64,000 bases of DNA from Microbacterium sp. LWH13-1.2 (GTDB lineage Bacteria; Actinomycetota; Actinomycetes; Actinomycetales; Microbacteriaceae): NCBI RefSeq assembly GCF_038397735.1, contig NZ_CP151635.1, positions 3,286,001 through 3,350,000 on the forward strand, written 5' to 3'. A program made the translations under genes and the position numbers. Shown here piece by piece: positions 57,428-64,000 of the stretch; within the stretch, counting starts at the first letter, position 1; the number at the start of each line of letters is the position of its first letter. Below the pieces are notes generated by a model, which was not told where the DNA came from, made no database searches, and worked only from the letters and a program-made list of their open reading frames with translations.

Positions 57428-57667
57428 TCAGCGCCAGCGCGTGGTCATGAGGAAGCCGATCAGGGCGATGCCCAAGCCGATCGCGAGGTTCCAATTGTCG
57501 AGACCCGGAATCGGGAACTGCATGCCCGAGATGTAGAACACGAGGATCCACGCCAGACCCAGCAGCATGAAGCCGACCATCACCGGCTTGAACCACACGG
57601 CGTTGGGTGCGGCTTCGCCTTCGCTGCGCGGAGCTTCGGGTTCTTCGGTCTTGCGGTCGCGTGCCAT
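57428..57667 (-). CDS. crgA: Cell division protein CrgA
   Basis: 79 residues from ATG 57667. A charged N terminus is followed by NAVWFKPVMVGFMLLGLAWILVFYISG and a second helix LAIGLGIALIGFLMTTRWR, the two-helix CrgA layout with the NPVWF-like and TTRWR ends. CrgA helps divisome assembly and links FtsZ with peptidoglycan synthases; its location beside srtE-pabA-pknBA is conserved. It is divergent from the sortase. Confidence 0.95.
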   Translation of the reverse strand: MARDRKTEEPEAPRSEGEAAPNAVWFKPVMVGFMLLGLAWILVFYISGMQFPIPGLDNWNLAIGLGIALIGFLMTTRWR

Positions 57668-57753
57668 TCCCACAGTGTACCCAAAAGACCTATAACCCAC
57701 GGAAAATCAGGCGACCACGGCTGGACTTCAGGTCAGCGGGATAGGATCGCGCC

Positions 57754-58548
57754 ATGACTGCATCCGTCGTCTCGGGGGAGCGACGTGCACACCGCCGCCG
57801 CCCTCGATCGCGCGCCACTTTCACGAGCGTGCTCGGTGAGCTCCTGCTCACCGCAGGTGTGCTTGTGCTCCTGTTCGTCGCGTGGCAGATGTGGATCGGC
57901 GACATCATCATCAGCGCTCAGAAGAACGACGAGGGCGCAGCGGTCTCGCAGGAGTGGGCGAGCGGACCCACGCCCGAGCTGCCCCCCGTCGTCGAGACCG
58001 ACGACGGAACGACGATCTACGAGCCGGTGATCCCGGCGCCTCCGGCCGACACCCAGCTGCTGGGCCAGATGCACGTGCCTCGATTCGGATCCGAGTACAA
58101 CGTCGGGATCTACGGCGGCACCAGCCGTGCCCGTACGCTCGACAAGCTCGGCATCGGCGTCTACACGGACTCGAAGATGCCCGGCGAGGTCGGCAACTTC
58201 GCCATGGCCGGCCACCGCACCACCTGGGGAAAGCCCTTCAACCAGCTCGACAAGCTGCAGGTCGGCGACGCGATCGTCGTCGAGACACCCGACGGGTGGT
58301 TCACCTACCGCTTCCGCACCCTCGAGTATGTCAAGCCGACCCAGACCGAGGTCCTCCTCGACGTCCCGCAGATGCCCGGAGTCGAGACCGGCGAGAAGTA
58401 CATCACGCTGACCGCCTGCTCCCCGCTCTACTCGCTTGCCGAGCGCATCGTCGCCTACGGGGTGTACGAGAGCTTCCAGCCCCGTGCCGAGGGTCCGCCC
58501 GCGGCCCTCACCGACCCGCCCCCTCCGCCGGCTGCGCCGTCGATCTAG
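57754..58548 (+). CDS. srtE: Class E sortase
   Basis: 264 residues. A basic N terminus and one signal-anchor helix (about 30-52) precede the beta-barrel. The catalytic His is in NFAMAGHRTTWGKPF and the Cys in ITLTACSPLYSLAERI; the Arg corresponds to AERIV. Class E enzymes cut LAxTG signals, as in three proteins here (1-2490, 27916-28656, 46326-52349). A Pro-rich tail ends the protein. It begins a unit with the small membrane protein and pabA. Confidence 0.94.
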   Translation: MTASVVSGERRAHRRRPRSRATFTSVLGELLLTAGVLVLLFVAWQMWIGDIIISAQKNDEGAAVSQEWASGPTPELPPVVETDDGTTIYEPVIPAPPADTQLLGQMHVPRFGSEYNVGIYGGTSRARTLDKLGIGVYTDSKMPGEVGNFAMAGHRTTWGKPFNQLDKLQVGDAIVVETPDGWFTYRFRTLEYVKPTQTEVLLDVPQMPGVETGEKYITLTACSPLYSLAERIVAYGVYESFQPRAEGPPAALTDPPPPPAAPSI

Positions 58549-58569
58549 CCGAACGGAACGAGACGACCC

Positions 58570-58725
58570 ATGTACGCCGCACTCTGGCGCCTGCTGCCCG
58601 GTCCGTGGTGGCTCAAGCTGTTCTTCCTGCTCGTCCTGATCGCTGCTGTGCTCTACGGACTGTTCTGGTTCGTGTTCCCCTGGGTGAGCCCCCTCATCAC
58701 GCCGGGTGAGGTCGACCTCGAATGA
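58570..58725 (+). CDS. Small conserved membrane protein (51 residues)
   Basis: MYAALWRLLPGPWWLKLFFL continues into one Trp/Phe-rich membrane helix and ends in GEVDLE. It lies 21 bp after srtE, and its stop overlaps the pabA start (ATGA). The same place in related actinobacteria often has a similar small protein; function unknown. The coupled arrangement supports a real gene despite its size. Confidence 0.8.
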   Translation: MYAALWRLLPGPWWLKLFFLLVLIAAVLYGLFWFVFPWVSPLITPGEVDLE

Positions 58726-59378
58726 TCCGCGTGCTCGTCGTGGACAATCACGACAGCTTCGTGCACACCCTCGTCGGGTACCTCCGCGAGCTCGGCGCCG
58801 ACGTGACGCTGATAGAAGCGGATGCCACGGACGCCGCCGGACTCGATGAGCTGCTCCCCGGGTTCGACGCCCTCATGCTCTCGCCAGGACCCGGCAGACC
58901 CGCGGATGCCGGAGCGTCGCTCGACGCGGTTCGCATCGCAGCGCGACTCCGGATGCCGCTGCTGGGCGTGTGCCTCGGGCACCAGGCGATCGGCGAGGCG
59001 TTCGGCACCCCGGTGACGGAGGCCCCCGAGCTGATGCACGGGATGGTCTCGCGGGTCACCCACGACGGGTCGGCGCTGTTCGCCGGCATACCCTCACCGT
59101 TCGATGTCGGACGCTACCATTCGCTCGCGGTGGCCGCGTCGGCGCTCCCGGACGACGTGATCGTCACCGCGCGCACCGAGAGCGGAACCGTCATGGCGCT
59201 CGCCCATACCGACCTGCCGATCCTCGGCGTGCAGTTCCACCCCGAGAGCGTGCTCACCGAGGGCGGCTACCGGCTGCTCGCGAACTGGCTCGAGCTGTGC
59301 GGCGACGAGGACGCCGTGGCGCGCTCCGTCGGCCTGAATCCGCTGTCGCGGCCCGATCAGCCCGCGGCGACGCAGTAG
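58722..59378 (+). CDS. pabA: Aminodeoxychorismate/anthranilate synthase glutamine amidotransferase subunit
   Basis: 218 residues. VLVVDNHDSFVHTLVGYLREL, oxyanion motif LSPGPGRP, nucleophile GVCLGHQAIGEAFG and catalytic HPESVLTEGG define the TrpG/PabA family. It supplies ammonia from glutamine for folate (or tryptophan) synthesis; the choice of PabA follows its conserved place near pknB, as no trp genes are close. Its 3' end overlaps the convergent pknB by 22 bp. Confidence 0.92.
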   Translation: MIRVLVVDNHDSFVHTLVGYLRELGADVTLIEADATDAAGLDELLPGFDALMLSPGPGRPADAGASLDAVRIAARLRMPLLGVCLGHQAIGEAFGTPVTEAPELMHGMVSRVTHDGSALFAGIPSPFDVGRYHSLAVAASALPDDVIVTARTESGTVMALAHTDLPILGVQFHPESVLTEGGYRLLANWLELCGDEDAVARSVGLNPLSRPDQPAATQ

Positions 59379-61051
59379 CGCAGCTCGACCGTCGAGCCGA
59401 TCGCCACGTCACCGGGGGCGGCCGACATCGACGCCACGGTGGGTGGGTTCGTCGGCGCGCAGTCCGTCAGCTCGACGGGGCTCGCGGTCAGACCGATGCG
59501 TTCGAGTTCGGCCTGGGCGGCCTCCATCGTCCAGCCGGTGACGTCCGTCAGCGTGACGCGACCGCTCGCGACCACGAGGTTCACGACCGTCTTCGGTGCG
59601 ACCTCGCTCTCGGCGGTCTCGCTGGCCTCCATGACGGTCTCGGCCGCCAGGCCCTTGTCGTTTCGTTGTATCACGGTGCCGAGTTGGAGCCCGGCGGCGG
59701 CCAGAGCATCCTTGGCAGCGGAGAGCGACAGCCCCTCCAACACCGGGACCACAACCGTCTCCTTGCCCGACGACACGTAGACCGTGACCGAATCGCCCTC
59801 GCTGACGGCTGTGCCGCCCTCGGGATCGGTGCGGATCACGTTGCCCTCGACGATGTCGCTGCTCGACTCGAGCACGAGCTTGGCTGTGAGGTCGAGTCTG
59901 CCGAGGTCTTCCTGAGCGCGCTCGGATGAGACGTTGACGAGATCCGGCACGACACGTGAGCTCGAGGGAATCTCGTCGGGGCGCATGCTGATCGTCCAGA
60001 CCCAGAACAGCACGGACGCCAGCAGCACGGCCAGCAGCGCGACACCGGCCCAGATCCACGCGACGGGCGGACCGGACTGCGTGCGCGCCATGGTCGTGTC
60101 GGTGCTCAGCTGCCGCAGCGAGCGGGCGGTCTCCTGCGCCGCACGCGGGCTGGGGCCGTAGAGCTCGCTCGTGAGAGCACCGAGCTCCTTGCGGCTCGGC
60201 GCCTGACCCGAGACCGCGGAGTCCAGCGCGGCGCGGAAGTGCGCAGCATCCGGATACCGCTGGTAAGGGTCCTTCGCGAGTGCGCGCAGCACGATCGGGT
60301 CGAGGGCCCCGGGAGAGTCCTCGTTCACCTCGGTCGGCGGGACCGGGGTCTCGCTGACATGCTGGTAGGCGACGGCCACGGGGGATTCGCCGCGGAACGG
60401 CTGGCGTCCTGTGAGCAGCTCATAGAGCACGACACCGGTCGAGTAGAGGTCGGCCCGTGCGTCGACGGGCTCGCCCTTGGCCTGCTCGGGCGAGAAGTAC
60501 GCGGCGGTGCCGATGATCTGCGTGGTCTCGGCGACCGTGGACGACGAGTCGGACACGGCTCGGGCGATGCCGAAGTCCATGACCTTGACCTGGCCCTTGT
60601 CGGTGACCATGACGTTGCCCGGCTTGATGTCGCGGTGCACGACGCCCGCGCGGTGCGAGTAGTCGAGGGCCTCGAGGATGCCGTCGACGTAGCGAACGGC
60701 GTCTTCGACGGGCACGGGGCCCTTCGCGATGATGTCCTTCAGCAGCGTGCCGCTGATCAGCTCCATCACGATGTACGGAGGCTCATCCGTGCTGCTGTCG
60801 GTGGTCGACGGGTCGCCCGCGTCGTATACCCGCACGATCGAGGGGTGGGACATGCGGGAGGCCGACTGCGCCTCCAGACGGAAGCGCGTGCGGAACGCGG
60901 TATCGCGGGCGAGCTCGGGGTCGAGGATCTTGATGGCGACGGCGCGGCCGAGGGTCAGGTCGTACCCGCGGTACACCTTCGCCATGCCGCCGTGCCCGAT
61001 GAGCTCGTCGACGCGGTAGCGACCCGCGAGAACGCGTTGCTCTGTCGACAC
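59357..61051 (-). CDS. pknB: Serine/threonine protein kinase PknB with PASTA repeats
   Basis: 564 residues. Kinase domain about 1-275: LIGHGGMAKVYRGYD, VAIKIL, HRDIKPGNVMVTDKGQVKVMDFGIAR and an activation loop with Ser/Thr. After a juxtamembrane linker there is one helix (about 333-355) and three PASTA domains (about 366-430, 433-497, 498-564; the last holds two Cys). PASTA units sense muropeptides or lipid II and steer wall growth and division. The mycobacterial protein has four PASTA repeats; this has three. The downstream kinase and pbpA belong to the same unit. Confidence 0.95.
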   Translation of the reverse strand: MSTEQRVLAGRYRVDELIGHGGMAKVYRGYDLTLGRAVAIKILDPELARDTAFRTRFRLEAQSASRMSHPSIVRVYDAGDPSTTDSSTDEPPYIVMELISGTLLKDIIAKGPVPVEDAVRYVDGILEALDYSHRAGVVHRDIKPGNVMVTDKGQVKVMDFGIARAVSDSSSTVAETTQIIGTAAYFSPEQAKGEPVDARADLYSTGVVLYELLTGRQPFRGESPVAVAYQHVSETPVPPTEVNEDSPGALDPIVLRALAKDPYQRYPDAAHFRAALDSAVSGQAPSRKELGALTSELYGPSPRAAQETARSLRQLSTDTTMARTQSGPPVAWIWAGVALLAVLLASVLFWVWTISMRPDEIPSSSRVVPDLVNVSSERAQEDLGRLDLTAKLVLESSSDIVEGNVIRTDPEGGTAVSEGDSVTVYVSSGKETVVVPVLEGLSLSAAKDALAAAGLQLGTVIQRNDKGLAAETVMEASETAESEVAPKTVVNLVVASGRVTLTDVTGWTMEAAQAELERIGLTASPVELTDCAPTNPPTVASMSAAPGDVAIGSTVELRYCVAAG

Positions 61052-61109
61052 GTACTGACCCCCTGATACGACCTGATGAATTGTCCCAGACTACGTTGCG
61101 CGCGGCGGA

Positions 61110-62840
61110 TCAGCCTTCGTCATCGCCGCCGTCGACCGGAGTGGCGGGCAGGATGATCACGCCCTGCATGGAGTCCGACGGTTCGGACGGCATGTCGCTT
61201 CCGCAGAAGACGCGGTACGTGGCTGTGATGCTCTGCCCCGCGGTGCCGGGGATGATCTGCGTCGACAGCACGCTCGGACCGAAGCTGCGGATGGACTCGC
61301 CGGGATTGCCGCCCGAGAACGTCGCATTGGTCAGCGTCACCTCGAAGGCGGATCGCGCAGGAGTGCCGGACGGGCACTCGAAGCTCGGCCAGTTGAGCGT
61401 GACGGGAACACCCTCGGTCGCGGTGCCCGCGATGGTCGGGGTTCCGGTCGGCTTGCCGACCTGGACCTGCTCCTTGTACGTCGTGAGGGTGAGCAGCGTG
61501 CCCTCGGGCACGTTCCCGCCGGGCATGACCGACTCGACGGTCCCGACCTGGTTGGCGCTCGGGGCGACGGTGTTGCCGACGACGCACTCGGCCTGCAGAC
61601 CTGCGTTGACCGCAGCCGCGCGCGCTGCCTCGCACTGCATGCCCTCGAGGCCCAGGGCATCGACGTCGACCTGCTCGGGCTCCTGCGTCGGCGTCTCGGA
61701 CGGCGTCGGCTTCGGCGTCTGGCTGGTCGTCGTCGAATCGGTCGGCTTCGGGTCGCCGTCGCCCTGGTTCATCAGCGCGAAGACCGTTCCGCCGAGCACG
61801 ATGACCAGCAGGGCGATGAGAGCGATGAGCGGCCACGTCCACGGGCTGCGCTTCTTCTTCTCGCCGTCCTCCGGGGCCTCTTCTCCGGTGGGGAGCTGAG
61901 CCGTGGTGGGGAGGATGCGCGTCGTGCCGTCGTCGCCCGAGGCCGTGAGCAGCCGGGTGGCGTCGTCGGAGGCGACACCGCCGGTCGCGATGGCAGGGAC
62001 GGCGATCGCCGCGGAGTTCAGGTCGCCGCGTCGCAGGGCCTGGGCGGCGCGTGCCACCGTGGCGGACGAGGACGGACGATCGGCCGGCTTCTTGGCGATC
62101 ATCGCCATGACGAGGTTCTGCACCGGGATCGGCACGGTCGGCGGCAGCGGCGGAGGCTGCTCGTTGATCTGAGCCATCGCGATCGCGACCTGCGACTCAC
62201 CGGTGAACGGACGCTTGCCCGCGAGGCACTCGTACGCGACGATTCCCAGCGAGTAGGTGTCGGTCGCGGGGGAGGCCGGGTGTCCCGACGCCTGCTCCGG
62301 CGAGAGGTACTGCACAGTTCCCATGACCTGGCCGGTGGCCGTCAGCGGCACCTGGTCGGCGATGCGGGCGATGCCGAAGTCGGTGATCTTCACGCGTCCG
62401 TCGGGCGTGATCAGCAGGTTTCCCGGCTTGATGTCGCGGTGAACGAGACCGGCCGCGTGGGCGGCCTGCAGTGCGGATGCCGTCTGGGCGACGATGTCGA
62501 GCGTCTTGTCGGCGCTCAGGGCGCCGTCGCGTTCGAGAACGGTCGACAGGGCCTCGCCGGGCACGAGCTCCATGACGAGGTAGGCGCTGCCGTTCTCCTC
62601 GCCGTAGTCGAAGACGCTCGCGATGCCCTCATGGTTGACGAGTGCGGCATGGCGCGCTTCAGCGCGGAACCGCTCGAGGAACCCGGGGTCCCCCATGTAC
62701 TCGTCCTTGAGGATCTTGATCGCGACGGTGCGTCCGATGACGTGATCCGTCGCCTCCCACACCTCGCCCATGCCGCCGATCGCAATACGCGACTGCAGCT
62801 CGTAGCGACCACCGAACGACACACCCTGCGTCGGTCTCAT
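61110..62840 (-). CDS. pknA: Second membrane serine/threonine protein kinase (PknA-like) with one PASTA-like domain
   Basis: 576 residues from ATG 62840; the start overlaps the pbpA stop by 4 bp. Kinase domain about 10-270: IAIGGMGEVWEATDHV, VAIKILKD, HRDIKPGNLLITPDGRVKITDFGIAR. One helix at about 330-352 precedes a Thr/Pro linker, one PASTA-like domain (about 390-460, with two Cys, MQCEAARAAAVNAGLQAEC) and a C-terminal beta-sandwich with further Cys. Mycobacterial PknA has no PASTA domain, so the extracellular part here is an addition. Likely phosphorylates cell-wall and division proteins together with PknB. Confidence 0.9.
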   Translation of the reverse strand: MRPTQGVSFGGRYELQSRIAIGGMGEVWEATDHVIGRTVAIKILKDEYMGDPGFLERFRAEARHAALVNHEGIASVFDYGEENGSAYLVMELVPGEALSTVLERDGALSADKTLDIVAQTASALQAAHAAGLVHRDIKPGNLLITPDGRVKITDFGIARIADQVPLTATGQVMGTVQYLSPEQASGHPASPATDTYSLGIVAYECLAGKRPFTGESQVAIAMAQINEQPPPLPPTVPIPVQNLVMAMIAKKPADRPSSSATVARAAQALRRGDLNSAAIAVPAIATGGVASDDATRLLTASGDDGTTRILPTTAQLPTGEEAPEDGEKKKRSPWTWPLIALIALLVIVLGGTVFALMNQGDGDPKPTDSTTTSQTPKPTPSETPTQEPEQVDVDALGLEGMQCEAARAAAVNAGLQAECVVGNTVAPSANQVGTVESVMPGGNVPEGTLLTLTTYKEQVQVGKPTGTPTIAGTATEGVPVTLNWPSFECPSGTPARSAFEVTLTNATFSGGNPGESIRSFGPSVLSTQIIPGTAGQSITATYRVFCGSDMPSEPSDSMQGVIILPATPVDGGDDEG

Positions 62841-64000
62841 CTGCCCAGCACCGCCTCTATGACCTTCTTTGCAATCGGAGCGGCGATGGTGTCGCCGGAT
62901 CCTAACTGCCCTTGTCCACCGCCGTCTTCGACGAGGACCGCTACTGCCACCTCGGGGTCGTCCGCCGGCGCGAAGCCGGTGAACCACAACGTGTAAGGCT
63001 TGTTCCCGTTCTCGGTCGTGCCGGTCTTTCCCGCCACATCGACCCCGTCTATTCTTGCACCCTGCGCAGCCCCGTTCGAGACGCTGGCGACCATGGATGC
63101 CGTGATCTGATCCGCGATCGTCCCATCGAACGCACGACCGAACTCGGAGTCGTCGTCGGCCCTGACCACCGAGAGGTCGTTGCCGATCACGGTGTCGACC
63201 AGACGGGGGTTCATGACGACGCCGTCATTGGCGATTCCGGCCGCGACCATCGCGATCTGCAGCGGCGTCGCGGTGACCTGTCCCTGGCCGAATCCGGTGA
63301 GCGCGGTCTGTGCGTCGTCGAGTGCCCGAGGGTAGCTCGACGGCGTCGATTCCAGCGGCGTCGAGAAGCTCGTGTTGAAGCCGAACTTCTCGGCCATCGC
63401 GCGGATCGCGTCGTCGCCCAGCTCGACGGCGAGCTCGGCCATCGGGATGTTGCAGCTCAGCCGGATCGCCTCGGAGATCGTCACGGTGTCGCCGCTGCCG
63501 CATGTGCCGCCCCAGGCGTTCGACACCGTGTTGCTGGATCCGGGGAGTGTGTAGCGCGCGGGGTTCGGCAGGGTCGAGTCGGGCGTCCAGTTGCCGGACT
63601 CGTATGCTGCGGCAGCCACGACGAGCTTGAACGTCGACCCCGGAGGGTTGAGGTCGCCGGCGATCGCCCGGTTCGACAGAGGCTTGGCGGGGTCGTCGAC
63701 GAGTTGATCGTAGGTCGCGTTCGCAGCATCCGCGTCGTGGGTCGCGAGCTGGTTCGTGTCGAACCCGGGGGTCGAGACCATCGCGAGGATGCGTCCGGTC
63801 TTCGGCTCGATCGCCACGACCGCGCCGTTGAGTCCGTCGAGGGCCTGGTACGCCGCGGTCTGCGCCGCCGTGTCGAGTGACAGCTCGACGCTGAATCCGC
63901 TCTGCGGCTGGCCCGACAGGATCCGCTCGATCTCGGCGAAGAATGCGCTCGACCCGGTACCCGAGAGGTCGGCGTTCATGGCCCGTTCGATGCCGGTGGC
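62837..64000 (-). CDS. pbpA: Peptidoglycan D,D-transpeptidase PbpA (5' partial)
   Basis: The frame is open to the window end, so the N terminus is missing; 388 codons are present. Transpeptidase motifs: SxxK as PPGSTFKLV, SxN as RLSCNIPMA, and KTGT as VAGKTGTTENG. The GLNGAVVAIEPKTGRILAM stretch is typical of class B penicillin-binding proteins. Its order with pknA and pknB matches the pbpA-pknA-pknB unit of actinobacteria; rodA should lie just outside the window. Confidence 0.93.
   Translation of the reverse strand, partial: ATGIERAMNADLSGTGSSAFFAEIERILSGQPQSGFSVELSLDTAAQTAAYQALDGLNGAVVAIEPKTGRILAMVSTPGFDTNQLATHDADAANATYDQLVDDPAKPLSNRAIAGDLNPPGSTFKLVVAAAAYESGNWTPDSTLPNPARYTLPGSSNTVSNAWGGTCGSGDTVTISEAIRLSCNIPMAELAVELGDDAIRAMAEKFGFNTSFSTPLESTPSSYPRALDDAQTALTGFGQGQVTATPLQIAMVAAGIANDGVVMNPRLVDTVIGNDLSVVRADDDSEFGRAFDGTIADQITASMVASVSNGAAQGARIDGVDVAGKTGTTENGNKPYTLWFTGFAPADDPEVAVAVLVEDGGGQGQLGSGDTIAAPIAKKVIEAVLGR

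Overview
The window is high-GC, has short intergenic gaps, uses many GTG starts, and carries the actinobacterial dnaA-dnaN-recF-dciA-gyrB-gyrA-DUF3566 order together with crgA, a class E sortase, pknA/pknB and parAB. This points to a Gram-positive actinobacterium of the Micrococcales, most likely Microbacteriaceae and close to Microbacterium. The genus is inferred from gene order and protein style, not from a database match. The replication origin lies near 26.13-26.63 kb; replication and gyrase genes run rightward on + and the parAB/rsmG/yidC/rnpA genes run leftward on -.

Layout. 1-9.1 kb: a cell-wall-anchored metallophosphoesterase (its start is outside the window), a Tat-exported phosphoesterase/phospholipase C, an LPGTG-anchored repeat adhesin, a luciferase-like oxidoreductase and a methyltransferase. 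9.2-14.4 kb: DUF6049 protein, lipid II flippase MurJ, thioredoxin reductase and thioredoxin. 14.4-16.8 kb: a sugar transporter with two small genes. 16.8-22.0 kb: parB, parA, a P-loop protein and a 1.9-kb gene-free stretch, with ten parS or parS-like sites from 18.74 to 22.03 kb and several C-rich or hexamer arrays between them. 22.0-24.4 kb: jag/khpB, yidC, yidD, rnpA, rpmH. 24.7-37.5 kb: dnaA, oriC, dnaN, a two-gene surface module (a sortase-anchored cohesin-domain protein followed by a dockerin-like amidase), recF, dciA, gyrB, gyrA and a DUF3566 protein.

37.5-46.1 kb is accessory: a VIT-family transporter, a histidine kinase/response regulator/DUF4097 operon, tRNA-Ile and tRNA-Ala, small unknowns, a divergent LysR/class I amidotransferase pair, a DUF3253 protein and a LacI regulator. 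The LacI gene is divergent from a 2007-residue GH92 alpha-mannosidase-type surface enzyme (46.3-52.3 kb), with a 20-bp palindromic operator between them. Housekeeping and small enzymes follow (M24 peptidase, DUF1801, Nudix, YbaK, cyclophilin, rhomboid). The window ends in the cell-wall/division cluster crgA, srtE, pabA, pknB, pknA-like, pbpA (cut by the window end).

Two themes stand out. First, surface display: a class E sortase lies in the same window as four proteins with LPxTG/LAxTG-type C termini, one of which carries a cohesin next to a secreted dockerin-like enzyme. Second, chromosome biology: a dense parS cluster interleaved with potential G-quadruplex arrays, plus oriC-like sequence words (DnaA boxes and paired GTTAAC) that recur at 41.6, 42.1 and 57.3 kb.
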